Program-made: the position numbers and the translations under genes
The notes under the pieces: model-generated
Databases searched by the model: none
Seen by the model: the letters and a program-made list of their open reading frames with translations, nothing else
What the model was told of the DNA's origin: nothing
Shown here: piece by piece, positions 8,529 through 16,973 of the stretch
Numbering within the stretch: position 1 is the first letter of the stretch
Layout: the number at the start of each line of letters is the position of its first letter
Assembly: GCA_026416715.1 (NCBI GenBank)
Contig: JAOAEQ010000009.1
Span: 1-49,260 of the forward strand
Origin: a bacterium
GTDB taxonomy: Bacteria > UBP4 > UBA4092 > JAOAEQ01
Direction: 5' to 3'
Length of the DNA: 49,260 nt

Positions 8529-8573
8529 GCGAAAGCTTGTTTTCGCTTTGAGTCTAGGGCACTTGCTCCCTAG
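8529..8573 (+). other. Two tandem hairpins after the radical SAM gene
   Basis: GCGAAA(8529-8534)/TTTCGC(8541-8546) is followed by CTAGGG(8554-8559)/CCCTAG(8568-8573). There is no U-tract after either hairpin, so they are not standard intrinsic terminators. They lie between the radical SAM and TPR lipoprotein genes. Confidence 0.4.
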
Positions 8574-8606
8574 TATAAATACGACTAAATATGAAAGGGA
8601 TAGATT

Positions 8607-9851
8607 ATGAATAAACCAAAAATAGATGTAAGTAAATTACGTTCGATATTATTTATCTTTTTTACGATTCTATTATTGTTATCCGGTTGCGGCCGGCATA
8701 AACCGGAACGAATTATGCAGGATGCGCAAGCGGCGTTCCAGCAGCGAGATTTTGTAACGGCAATGATTAAACTGGAAGATTTCTTGCAGCGGTATCCGAA
8801 CGACCCGCGAGCTGCTGAAGCGCAATATGCGCATGCGATGAGTAATATGGGGTTAGGTCGGTTCGATAAAGCAATTGAAGAATACCAGCTGGTGGTAAAA
8901 AAATATCCGGCATCAAGTGAATGGGTTATGCGAGCGGAACTAGATATCGCTTCTGCATATATTGAACTCGGAAAATTTCCGGAAGCGATTGCGCAATATG
9001 ATAAGATTTTGACCACCTATAGTAGAGAGACCGATTTAGTTGCTATGGTTCGGTTCAATCGAGCGAGAGCGATGGAACAGCAGAAAAACTGGACTGCTGC
9101 GATTCAAGGATATACTGAAGTAACGAAATCCGCAGCACCGGAACGAATGCGGGCTGATGCTTATTTCCAAATAGCGAATATTTATCGGCAAACAAAACGG
9201 TTCCCGCAAGCCATCGCTACGTATAAAGCTATCCAAACCGAATTTGCGAACCGAGAACAGGTTTTATTCACTGCCTATTGGTTTATGGGGGAGACCTATA
9301 AAGAAGCAAAACAGTTCCCTGCAGCGATTGAAACCTATAAATCTATCACGGCAAAATTTGTTAAGCTTCCACGAATACAACGAGCTGAACTCGAGTCGAA
9401 AATCGCTGATTGTTATAAACAGCAGAAGAAATTTAAAGAAGCGATTGCAATATATCAATCGGTGCAGAAGCAGTATATGAACGATGCGATGGCGCAAGAT
9501 TTTGCGCTCTGGGCGAATGTTGAGCTTGGGAGTATTTATAAAAACGAGTTGAAAGATATGAAATCTGCGCAAGGATATTATGATACTGCAGTAAAAGCTT
9601 ATACCGAAATGATGAAAAATCCGCCGATGGGCGATGTCGGTAAATCGGCGTATGCTGCGGTTAAACTCGGTGAAATTTATGAATATCACCTGGGAGATAA
9701 AGCGAAAGCGCTCGAGACCTATAAATTTGCGGTACAGAAATATCCGAAAGCGCAATGGAGCCAATTTGCATATATCGGGGTACAGCGGCTAACTCAAAAT
9801 ACGGCGAAACAACCGGTTACCACTGATACCACAACTCCTAAAAAGAAATAA
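8607..9851 (+). CDS. TPR-repeat lipoprotein (BamD/CpoB-like architecture)
   Basis: A 414-residue lipoprotein: short basic N-terminus, hydrophobic span, lipobox LLSGC with Cys28 as the predicted lipidated residue. The rest is tandem TPR-type helical hairpins ending in QxYPxxxxxxxA/A, for example FLQRYPNDPRAAEAQYAHA, LVVKKYPASSEWVMRAELD and FAVQKYPKAQWSQFAYIG, giving about 8 units. This resembles outer-membrane assembly or periplasmic coordination lipoproteins such as BamD and CpoB/YbgF, but it is longer than BamD and I cannot assign it to either. The C-terminus is a low-complexity Thr/Lys tail. It stands alone between intergenic regions carrying hairpins. Confidence 0.75.
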   Translation: MNKPKIDVSKLRSILFIFFTILLLLSGCGRHKPERIMQDAQAAFQQRDFVTAMIKLEDFLQRYPNDPRAAEAQYAHAMSNMGLGRFDKAIEEYQLVVKKYPASSEWVMRAELDIASAYIELGKFPEAIAQYDKILTTYSRETDLVAMVRFNRARAMEQQKNWTAAIQGYTEVTKSAAPERMRADAYFQIANIYRQTKRFPQAIATYKAIQTEFANREQVLFTAYWFMGETYKEAKQFPAAIETYKSITAKFVKLPRIQRAELESKIADCYKQQKKFKEAIAIYQSVQKQYMNDAMAQDFALWANVELGSIYKNELKDMKSAQGYYDTAVKAYTEMMKNPPMGDVGKSAYAAVKLGEIYEYHLGDKAKALETYKFAVQKYPKAQWSQFAYIGVQRLTQNTAKQPVTTDTTTPKKK

Positions 9852-10226
9852 GAACAGCGATATATAGCCAATTAAAATATCAAGGTACGATGCTGATGAT
9901 AAATCGGGGTAAACTCTCAGTTAAAAGCTAGGTCGAGGGTCGAAGTTGGTTAGCCCTGCTAAGGGCGATTGAGTTTAGCCCAGCATGGAATGCTCGGGAA
10001 TTAGGTCAGGAAAACTGTTAGTTCCGTTTGTGACAGCTCAACCGATACCTGATACCCGATTCGTGTAACAAATTAGACTTCTTTTCAGGGTAAATCTGTG
10101 TTCGAACACTTCGACAGCGCTTCAGCGCACGGTTATCAACCGTATAGGGTTAAATTACATTCTACCCAACACCGGTTCCGATATGAATTTCTTATAAAGA
10201 GGAAAGTGTTATATTGAGAATCAACT
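9852..10226. other. Intergenic region with three adjacent palindromes before purM
   Basis: No gene is seen in these 375 bases. Close to purM lie GTGTTCGAACAC (10098-10109, perfect palindrome), GCGC-TTCA-GCGC (10117-10128) and ACGGTT-ATC-AACCGT (10129-10143). A weaker hairpin, GCCCT-GCTA-AGGGC, is at 9953-9966. The cluster could be an operator or a structured leader for purM. I recognise no known purine-responsive riboswitch core. A ribosome site AAAGAGGAAAG is present at about 10196-10206. Confidence 0.4.
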
Positions 10227-11333
10227 ATGGCATTAACATATAAATCTGCCGGGGTAGATACTGCGGCGAAAAACCTCCTATTAACCCGAATAAAAAAATA
10301 TGCACGAACAACCTTCACTTCCGGAGTAGTTAGCGATCTCGGTTTATTCGGCGGACTTTTTTCAATCGATGCAACTACATATCAGAAACCGATTCTGGTT
10401 AGTAGTGTTGATGGAGTTGGAACCAAACTCAAACTTGCGTTCATGATGGATAAACATGATACTGTTGGACTCGATATTGTTTCTCATTGCGTTAATGATA
10501 TTCTGGTTCAAGGGGCACGTCCGCTATTTTTTATGGATTATATCGCTACCGGGAAACTCGACCTAAAAACATTAGAATCAGTTATAAAAGGCATCGCGGT
10601 CGGATGCAAACGAGCGGGTTGTGCACTAATCGGTGGTGAGACAGCAGAAATGCCAGGGTTCTATCCGCCAGGTGAATATGATTTAGTCGGGTTTATTGTT
10701 GGGGTTGTTGAACGAAATAAAATAATAGATGGGAAACATATCCAGCCGGGTGATAAAGTTATCGGACTTGACAGCTCAGGACTGCATACGAACGGATTTT
10801 CGCTTGCACGTAAACTTATTTTTGAACTTGCAAAATATAAACCTAATGATTATATCGAATCGCTCGGAACGACTATCGGAGAAGCGCTTTTAACCCCGCA
10901 TAAATGCTATGCAACTTCAATCTTATCAATCATCTATCCGGAAAAACTCAATACAAAGAAAAAATCTAATTCCCGCCTTAACAGAAATGACGCTATTGAT
11001 ACGAAATCGAGAACATCTTCCATAATTAAAGGGATGGCGCATATAACTGGTGGCGGGTTCTATGATAATATCCCGCGAATATTACCAAAAAATGTTAACG
11101 TAATTATAGATAAATCAGCTTGGGAAGTACCTGAAATATTTAGAATATTGCAGAAACTCGGGAACATTTCAGACCGGGAGATGTTCTGGACATTCAATAT
11201 GGGTATCGGACTGATTCTTATCGTTTCAGAAACCAATGTAGATTTTATCATCTCAGAATTGACTAAATCAGGTGAAACTCCTCATTTAATCGGCGAAGTA
11301 AAGCAAGGGAATCGAAAGGTTATTATCTCGTAA
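10227..11333 (+). CDS. purM: Phosphoribosylformylglycinamidine cyclo-ligase (AIR synthetase)
   Basis: Fifth step of purine synthesis: ATP-dependent closure of FGAM to AIR in the cytoplasm. Family marks: SDLGLFGGLF, SSVDGVGTKLKLA (glycine-rich nucleotide loop), HCVNDILVQGARPLFFMDY and GGETAEMPGFY in the N-terminal half; GLDSSGLHTNGFSLARK and AHITGGGFYDNIPR in the C-terminal half. Length 368 residues against the usual 340-350. The excess is a polar stretch near residues 246-272 (NTKKKSNSRLNRND and following), just before the AHITGGG motif; it probably forms a surface loop. purD follows 68 bases downstream across a large hairpin. Gene identity is secure. Confidence 0.95.
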   Translation: MALTYKSAGVDTAAKNLLLTRIKKYARTTFTSGVVSDLGLFGGLFSIDATTYQKPILVSSVDGVGTKLKLAFMMDKHDTVGLDIVSHCVNDILVQGARPLFFMDYIATGKLDLKTLESVIKGIAVGCKRAGCALIGGETAEMPGFYPPGEYDLVGFIVGVVERNKIIDGKHIQPGDKVIGLDSSGLHTNGFSLARKLIFELAKYKPNDYIESLGTTIGEALLTPHKCYATSILSIIYPEKLNTKKKSNSRLNRNDAIDTKSRTSSIIKGMAHITGGGFYDNIPRILPKNVNVIIDKSAWEVPEIFRILQKLGNISDREMFWTFNMGIGLILIVSETNVDFIISELTKSGETPHLIGEVKQGNRKVIIS

Positions 11334-11385
11334 TAGTGGAGAGGTATGAGAATTGAACCGTTCAATTCTCATCCAACTCCACTAT
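11333..11385. repeat. Nested perfect hairpin between purM and purD
   Basis: Outer stem ATAGTGGAG (11333-11341)/CTCCACTAT (11377-11385), a 5x5 internal loop, then inner stem TGAGAATTGAA (11347-11357)/TTCAATTCTCA (11361-11371) with a CCG loop. It starts on the last base of the purM stop codon. There is no U-tract, so it may stabilise or process the purM-purD transcript rather than end it. Confidence 0.6.
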
Positions 11386-11401
11386 CTCTTTCATAAAACC
11401 T

Positions 11402-12664
11402 ATGAAAATTCTAGTTATCGGCAGTGGTGGGAGAGAGCATGCAATACTTTGGAAGTTAGCTCAATCCCGTCAAGTAACTAAACTTTATTCTATTCCTGGG
11501 AACGCTGGAATATCGGAACTCGCAGAATGCGTTAATATCAGTTTAAAACCTAATTTTGACCAGGTAGCAGAATTTGTCGTTAAGAATGGAATAGATTTAA
11601 CGGTTGTCGGACCGGAAGCGCCGTTAGTCGATGGGATAGTCGATTATTTCCAAGCTCGGGGATTAGCAATCTTCGGTCCATCGAGAACCGCTGCGCAACT
11701 TGAGGGGAGTAAAGTCTGGGCAAAACAGTTTATGACTCGGCATGGGTTGCCGACCGCTAACTATAATATTTTCAATAATCGGAACGAAGCAGTGAAATAT
11801 GTTGGAAACATCCCGATGCCGGCCGTAGTTAAAGCGGATGGATTGGCTGCTGGAAAGGGAGTTCTCGTCTGTAAAACGCTAGATGAAGCGGTCGCAGCAA
11901 TCGACCTGATTATGTCAGAGAGAGCGTTTGGTGCGGCTGGCGACCGAATCATCATCGAAGATTGCCTAGTTGGAAAAGAAGTTTCGATGCTCGCGTTCAC
12001 CGATGGGACAACGGTTGTTCCGATGGTAACTGCGCAGGATTATAAACGCGCGCTTGATAATGATGAAGGGTTGAATACCGGCGGGATGGGCTCGATTTCG
12101 CCATCACCGAATGTTACCCCGAATTTAGCGAAAAAGATATATGAGACAGTTCTTGTTCCAACAATCCAAGGGTTGAATAGAGATGGAATTCGGTATGTTG
12201 GGATACTCTACGCCGGATTAATGGTAGTCGATGGAGAACCGTATATTTTAGAATACAACTGCCGGTTCGGCGACCCGGAAACGCAGGTTATCCTGCCGCG
12301 ACTAAAAACCGATTTGGTTGATATCATTCAAGCATGTTTAGCGAATAAACTAAATGAAATGAATATCGAATGGGATGACCGTGCAGCGGTATGTGTTGTT
12401 CTTGCTTCAGGGGGGTATCCGGGTAAATATGAGACCGGCTATGAAATTTTTGGGGTGAATACATTAAACCAAAATGATGAGTTATTCGTCTATCATGCAG
12501 GGACGAGGTTTGAAAAAGGAAAAATGGTAACCTCTGGGGGTAGAGTTCTCAATATCGTTGCCTTAGATAAGAATATTGCAGATGCAAGGGAAAAGGTATA
12601 TCAAGCGATTACTTCGCTTGAGTTTAAGGATAAACATTATCGAACGGATATCGGGAAAATCTAA
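11402..12664 (+). CDS. purD: Phosphoribosylamine-glycine ligase (GAR synthetase)
   Basis: Second step of purine synthesis, joining glycine to phosphoribosylamine with ATP. ATP-grasp enzyme. Marks in order: KILVIGSGGREHAILWKL at the N-terminus, VVGPEAPLVDGIVD, FGPSRTAAQLEGSK, VVKADGLAAGKGV (ATP-binding lid), NTGGMGSISPSP, GILYAGLM and LEYNCRFGDPETQVILPRL (metal ligands). The length of 420 residues is normal. The C-terminal domain (VCVVLASGGYPGKYETG, YHAGTRFE) is complete. It is probably coexpressed with purM, although a 53-base hairpin sits between them. Confidence 0.96.
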   Translation: MKILVIGSGGREHAILWKLAQSRQVTKLYSIPGNAGISELAECVNISLKPNFDQVAEFVVKNGIDLTVVGPEAPLVDGIVDYFQARGLAIFGPSRTAAQLEGSKVWAKQFMTRHGLPTANYNIFNNRNEAVKYVGNIPMPAVVKADGLAAGKGVLVCKTLDEAVAAIDLIMSERAFGAAGDRIIIEDCLVGKEVSMLAFTDGTTVVPMVTAQDYKRALDNDEGLNTGGMGSISPSPNVTPNLAKKIYETVLVPTIQGLNRDGIRYVGILYAGLMVVDGEPYILEYNCRFGDPETQVILPRLKTDLVDIIQACLANKLNEMNIEWDDRAAVCVVLASGGYPGKYETGYEIFGVNTLNQNDELFVYHAGTRFEKGKMVTSGGRVLNIVALDKNIADAREKVYQAITSLEFKDKHYRTDIGKI

Positions 12665-12763
12665 CCGATAACCAGGTGTGTGCTAAAGGGAAAAAACGCA
12701 AAAGATGTAAAGAAATTATTTAACTTTTTAACCTCGTTACGCTGAATTCGCGGATAAAGAACT

Positions 12764-13696
12764 ATGGCTTTAAAAAGAAAAGGGTATCATCGGTTACGAC
12801 GGACGGTGCAGACGTTCTCGGTTTTCGCATTGAACCCGTTTTTTTTCCAATATCAGCAGCTCTGCGTGCCGGTATTAAACTGCTGGAGTTGTCCAGGCGC
12901 AGCGTTTTCTTGTCCAATTGGTGCTATTGGTCAATTCCTCGCTCGAGGATTGGTTCCGTTCATCGTTATCGGTATCATTCTACTCATTGGCGCCTTTCTC
13001 GGGAGGATGTTATGCGGTTGGATTTGCCCTTTTGGTTTCCTACAGGAACTATTGCATAAAATCCCATCGAAAAAATGGTCGCTCCCGGATTGGAGTAAAC
13101 ATATTAAATATGGGGTGTTAATTATTCTAGTTCTGCTGATTCCAATATTCTTTGGAACAGATAAAGGAACAACGTTAACCGCGCCATCAAATTTTTACTA
13201 TTGCACATTCTGCCCAGCAGGAACATTAGAAGCTTATATCCCGAATAAACTCGGGTTAGGGCAGAACCTGCAGGGAACTGCCGTTATAACTACAACAGAC
13301 AGTGAAAGTAACAATCCGACCACGCATGTCTGGAATTTTTATGGTAACATTCGGCTCGGGTTACTCGGTATATTCTTATTAAGTTTCGTTGCCTGGAACC
13401 GACCATTCTGCCGAGTATTCTGTCCGCTCGGTGCGATGTTCGCTCTATTCAATCGGTTTAGTTTTTATCAGATGAGAGTTCGCGCGGAGAAATGCACTTC
13501 CTGTTATACTTGCAAAGACCTTTGTCCGGTAGACCATGAGATTTTCCGAGACCAATCCAGCCCGGAATGTATCCGATGTCTTGAATGTACCGCCTGCGCG
13601 CATAATGCGGTTAACTCCAAAGAACAACCGACACTTGAATCCGTTCCTGCTGCAGAATCAGAATCTGCAACGGTTCCGCCAATGAATATTAGGTAA
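12764..13696 (+). CDS. NapH/MauN-like membrane polyferredoxin
   Basis: A 310-residue membrane electron-transfer protein of the NapH/MauN/RdxA/YccM type. About four membrane spans flank CxxxCP motifs: CGWICPFGFLQE near residue 84, CTFCPAGTLEA near 147 and CRVFCPLGAMFALF near 216. The C-terminal soluble part carries two 4Fe-4S motifs, Cys244-x2-Cys247-x2-Cys250-x3-Cys254 and Cys269-x2-Cys272-x2-Cys275-x2-Cys278. The second lacks the usual Pro after the last Cys (CAHNAV). A further N-terminal Cys group (CWSCPGAAFSCP) is present. It likely passes electrons between the quinone pool and an unknown partner. No nap, nos or mau genes are nearby, so the partner cannot be named. Confidence 0.8.
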   Translation: MALKRKGYHRLRRTVQTFSVFALNPFFFQYQQLCVPVLNCWSCPGAAFSCPIGAIGQFLARGLVPFIVIGIILLIGAFLGRMLCGWICPFGFLQELLHKIPSKKWSLPDWSKHIKYGVLIILVLLIPIFFGTDKGTTLTAPSNFYYCTFCPAGTLEAYIPNKLGLGQNLQGTAVITTTDSESNNPTTHVWNFYGNIRLGLLGIFLLSFVAWNRPFCRVFCPLGAMFALFNRFSFYQMRVRAEKCTSCYTCKDLCPVDHEIFRDQSSPECIRCLECTACAHNAVNSKEQPTLESVPAAESESATVPPMNIR

Positions 13697-13779
13697 ACTT
13701 GATAATTTTACCCAGCTTGCTGGGCGGAGGTTCATTTTGCAATGTATCTTATTCTCTATGCTGTGCTAAACTATTTCGG

Positions 13780-14295
13780 ATGAAATGGAAACCTAGGATT
13801 GGAATCTTAATCTCGCTAATCTATCTTGTCGTTATAGTCGGGTGTGCACATACTCCGAAACATAAACCGAGCTCAACTCAACCGCAAAAACCATACGTAG
13901 TTAAACCGAAAGAAGCGGTATCAGCATATGGGTTCATCTGGCCAGTTGAAGGTGAAGTACTCTCTTTTTTCGGGGAACGGAGCGGGAGAATCCATCAGGG
14001 GATTGATATCGCTGCGAAAAAAGGAACGAAAATCTATGCGGCAATGTCTGGGAAAGTGATCTATAGCGATAATGAACTCGGTCGGTATGGGAATATGATC
14101 ATTATTGAGCATAAAAAAGGGTTTTCGACCGTTTATGCGCATAATGCAAAGAATTTGGTTAGAAAGGGTAAACAGGTTAAACGCGGGCAGGTGATTGCGC
14201 TCGTCGGGCAGACTGGGAACGCGACCGGCCCGCATCTGCATTTCGAAATCCGAAAAGGGAAGGAACCGGTGAATCCGCTTCTCTACTTACCGTAG
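13780..14295 (+). CDS. M23 (LytM-type) peptidase lipoprotein
   Basis: The frame is open from 13699, but ATG 13780 gives a proper lipoprotein signal: MKWKPR, hydrophobic span, VIVGC with Cys22. The catalytic domain starts near residue 52 (FIWPVEGEVLSFFG). It has the zinc ligands His72 and Asp76 (IHQGIDIA), His121 (YAHN) and His154 (GPHLHFEI), so it should be active on peptidoglycan cross-links, unlike degenerate activator forms such as EnvC or NlpD. No LysM domain is present; only a short Pro-rich linker joins the anchor to the domain. A stem CCCAGC/GCTGGG lies at 13711-13724 upstream. Confidence 0.85.
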   Translation: MKWKPRIGILISLIYLVVIVGCAHTPKHKPSSTQPQKPYVVKPKEAVSAYGFIWPVEGEVLSFFGERSGRIHQGIDIAAKKGTKIYAAMSGKVIYSDNELGRYGNMIIIEHKKGFSTVYAHNAKNLVRKGKQVKRGQVIALVGQTGNATGPHLHFEIRKGKEPVNPLLYLP

Positions 14296-14306
14296 AAAAG
14301 CGAATT

Positions 14307-14392
14307 AATACCAAATGCCAAAATCCAAAAGTTACATTATAAACATAGAAGTGTTTATTAGGCATTTAAACATTCGGACTTGATTTGGTATT
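14307..14392. repeat. Short element with 10-base terminal inverted repeats
   Basis: AATACCAAAT (14307-14316) is repeated inverted as ATTTGGTATT (14383-14392), enclosing AT-rich DNA with an internal GCC/GGC pair next to AAAT. It fills the gap between the LytM gene and the UPF0178 gene. MITE-like in layout, but only one copy was noticed in this window. Confidence 0.4.
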
Positions 14393-14459
14393 TGATTGTA
14401 GTATTTAGCGTTAGATTTGTGCAAGTCGGTTTCGTTTGACCAATGTTAATCAATGTATT

Positions 14460-14945
14460 ATGAAAATAATTGTCGATGCTGATGCTTGTCCGGTGAAAGA
14501 GATTATTGTCAACGTTGCGACAGAAGCGCAGGTAGATGTGGTTATGGTCTGCAGTTATGCGCATTTTTTAGAACCGCAGGATAACGTTCAGATCGTTCAG
14601 GTTGATCAGGAACCGCAAGCTGCGGATATCGCGATCATCAATCGAACAGAAAAATCTGATATTATCGTAACGCAAGATTATGGGTTAGCGGCGCTGGTGC
14701 TTGGAAAAGGAGCGTATGCGATATCGCCACGCGGTAAAATTTATACTGAAGAGAAAATAGACGGTATGTTAGCAGAACGGCATATTCAACTAAAATATCG
14801 TCAATCCGGCGGAAGAACGAAAGGACCAACGCCGCATTCTGAAAAAGATAATCGAAATTTTGAGAACAATTTAAAACGATTGATTACCACGATTAAACGG
14901 CAAAATTCTAGCGATTGCAATCTGGGTAATTGGTTTAAAAAATAA
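14460..14945 (+). CDS. UPF0178 (YaiI/YqxD) family protein
   Basis: The start MKIIVDADACPVKEII at 14460 matches the family N-terminus; the frame runs open 24 bases further upstream. The family is PIN-like in fold (DUF188), with conserved acidic residues DADACPVK, then ADxxI (QAADIAIIN), IIVTQDYGLAALVL and the C-terminal GGRTKGPTPHSEKDNRNF. The biochemical role is not established. The length of 161 residues is normal. The stop is 20 bases before dnaG, so cotranscription with dnaG-rpoD is plausible. Confidence 0.88.
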   Translation: MKIIVDADACPVKEIIVNVATEAQVDVVMVCSYAHFLEPQDNVQIVQVDQEPQAADIAIINRTEKSDIIVTQDYGLAALVLGKGAYAISPRGKIYTEEKIDGMLAERHIQLKYRQSGGRTKGPTPHSEKDNRNFENNLKRLITTIKRQNSSDCNLGNWFKK

Positions 14946-14965
14946 TCTGTGGAATCATTTCTATT

Positions 14966-16774
14966 ATGGAGAAGTTTACCCAAGAGTTTATTGACCGCGT
15001 CCGGGATGCAGTGGATATCGTGGAGATAATTTCCGAATATGTTACATTAAAACCTGCAGGACGCAATCATAAAGGATTATGTCCGTTCCATAGCGAGAAA
15101 ACCCCATCGTTTATGGTGCATCGGGAGAAACAGATATTCCATTGTTTCGGTTGCGGGGTTGGCGGGAATGTTTTTACCTTCCTGCAGAAACAGAATAATC
15201 TGACGTTCAATCAAGCGGTGCGGTTTCTTGCGGAACGAGCGGGGATTCCGGTGGTAACGCAAAAGGTTTCAGAAGAAGAAGATAAAGCGGCGAAAGATAA
15301 AGAGGCAATATATACGCTCAATAAACTTGCCATGGAATATTATCATCGCGTGTTGTTTTCTCCACAAGGTGAATCTGCAAGAAAATATCTTATTGAATCA
15401 CGAAACCTAACGGTAGAAACGATAAAAAATTTCAAACTCGGCTATGCGCTTCCTGGGTGGGATAATCTGATAACTGCAGCAACGAAAAAGAAATATTCTA
15501 CCGCTATTTTAGAAAAAGCAGGATTGATTATCCCGCGAGAAGCAACCGCTGATACCAGGGGATATTATGACCGATTCCGAGACCAGATAATTTTCCCGAT
15601 TATGGATGCACAAGAACGAGTTATCGGGTTCGGTGGTCGAGTGCTAGATAACCGGCTCCCGAAATATCTCAATTCACCGGAAACCGTGGTGTTTCGGAAA
15701 AGCTATTGTTTATATGGATTACCGCTAGCAATGCAAGCGATTCGCGAATCCGGTTATGCGATTCTTGTTGAAGGATATATGGATTGTATTCGCGCACATC
15801 AAGCTGGAATAACCCATACTATCGCCACGCTGGGAACATCGTTAACCACAGACCAAGCGCGGTTATTACGCCGGTATACTCAGGAAGTCGTCTTGGTTTA
15901 TGATACCGACCCAGCAGGAATCGCGGCTTCATTACGTGGACTAGAGCAGTTGATATCAGTTGGATTGGGGGTGAAAGTTGTAGCGTTACCGGTGGGAAAA
16001 GACCCGGATGAGTTTATTGCTAACCAAGGGAAAGAGAAATTTCTCGAACTCATCCATCAGGCGAAACGACCGATATCATTTGCGATTGAGGTTGCTATCC
16101 AGCAATATGGGATTAAAACAATTGATGCGCAGGTGCAAGTGGTGAATAGTATTCTTCCACTGATTGTACGGATTCCACAACCGGTTGAACAGGATTTATA
16201 TTTGAAACAGCTCGCTGAATCAGTTCGACTTGATATTCTAGCGGTAAAAACTCAGTTTAATCGGATTAAACGCGGGAAAACCGCTATCGTCGAACAATCA
16301 GGTCAAGATAAAACCATATTGGATTTAGCACGGGAAAGTAGTTATCGCGTTGAAAAAGATATATTAGCATTGTTATTAGAGAAACCAGACCTGATTGCTA
16401 TAGCAAAAGAACAGTTGACTCCGCAAGATTTCATCCGACCGGAATATCAAGCAATCGTGGCGATTTTATTAAATTTTCCTGATGGGAAACCGGATAAGCT
16501 AGCGCTAGGTCAGTATCTGTTAACCGCATTGCCGGAAGAACCCTATCCGCAGTTAATATCCGAACTTGAATTGCAAGAAGTGAATTATCCTGATGTGAAT
16601 ATAGCATTATCAGATTTCATAAAAAAAATACTGTTGCGCAAACGGAAAATGCAATTGAAAGAACTGCAAGAAAATCTTAAACAAGCGGAGTTAGCGGGGA
16701 ATATGGAGCAGGTTAAACAGTTACAATCGGAAATTATAGAAATCTCATCGACCATTATGAACCTGATCCACTAA
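14966..16774 (+). CDS. dnaG: DNA primase
   Basis: Makes RNA primers for lagging-strand replication. N-terminal CHC2 zinc finger with Cys39, His42, Cys60 and Cys63 (CPFHSEKTPSF, IFHCFGCGVGGN). The catalytic core has RFRDQIIFPIMD, GFGGRVLD and KYLNSPET. The Toprim part shows Glu269 in ILVEGYMDC and Asp313/Asp315 in VYDTDPAG. The C-terminal third (about 440-602) is a helical DnaB-interaction type region with a coiled segment. At 602 residues it is of normal length. It precedes rpoD, the classic macromolecular synthesis arrangement, here with a separate rpoD promoter in the 199-base gap. Confidence 0.96.
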   Translation: MEKFTQEFIDRVRDAVDIVEIISEYVTLKPAGRNHKGLCPFHSEKTPSFMVHREKQIFHCFGCGVGGNVFTFLQKQNNLTFNQAVRFLAERAGIPVVTQKVSEEEDKAAKDKEAIYTLNKLAMEYYHRVLFSPQGESARKYLIESRNLTVETIKNFKLGYALPGWDNLITAATKKKYSTAILEKAGLIIPREATADTRGYYDRFRDQIIFPIMDAQERVIGFGGRVLDNRLPKYLNSPETVVFRKSYCLYGLPLAMQAIRESGYAILVEGYMDCIRAHQAGITHTIATLGTSLTTDQARLLRRYTQEVVLVYDTDPAGIAASLRGLEQLISVGLGVKVVALPVGKDPDEFIANQGKEKFLELIHQAKRPISFAIEVAIQQYGIKTIDAQVQVVNSILPLIVRIPQPVEQDLYLKQLAESVRLDILAVKTQFNRIKRGKTAIVEQSGQDKTILDLARESSYRVEKDILALLLEKPDLIAIAKEQLTPQDFIRPEYQAIVAILLNFPDGKPDKLALGQYLLTALPEEPYPQLISELELQEVNYPDVNIALSDFIKKILLRKRKMQLKELQENLKQAELAGNMEQVKQLQSEIIEISSTIMNLIH

Positions 16775-16861
16775 CTCGTTTAATATCAAGCGTTTAATTT
16801 CTCAGCGAGCAAGATGAATGTGAGGTCAGCTATGCTATTATGAAATAATAATTTCAATATA

Positions 16862-16898
16862 TACCGCTGGGATAACGATGTGAAGCCCAGATGCGGTA
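16862..16898. other. Stem-loop between dnaG and the rpoD promoter
   Basis: TACCG-CTGGG (16862-16871) pairs with CCCAG (16886-16890) and CGGTA (16894-16898), leaving a 3-base ATG bulge and a 14-base loop. There is no U-tract. It lies upstream of the putative rpoD promoter, so it may be the 3' end of the dnaG transcript. Confidence 0.35.
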
Positions 16899-16923
16899 AG
16901 TTATATTGTTAAAGTATAACAAA

Positions 16924-16952
16924 TTGTGATAAACTATATGTTTATCTATAAA
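16924..16952 (+). promoter_or_regulatory. Putative housekeeping promoter for rpoD
   Basis: TTGTGA (16924-16929), a 17-base spacer, then TATAAA (16947-16952). Transcription would begin about 15 bases before the rpoD ATG. The ribosome site TGAGG is at about 16963-16967. An inverted repeat TTGTTA-N5-TAACAA lies just upstream. Confidence 0.5.
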
Positions 16953-16973
16953 ACAACCATACTGAGGTAAATT

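Noticed and set aside
8529-8573. Tandem hairpins called as an intrinsic terminator
   Set aside because: Neither stem is followed by a T-tract, so they are listed only as hairpins.
9264-9764. Minus-strand frame of 166 codons
   Set aside because: Fully antisense to the TPR lipoprotein; its Arg/Phe/Ile-rich content reflects the complementary codons.
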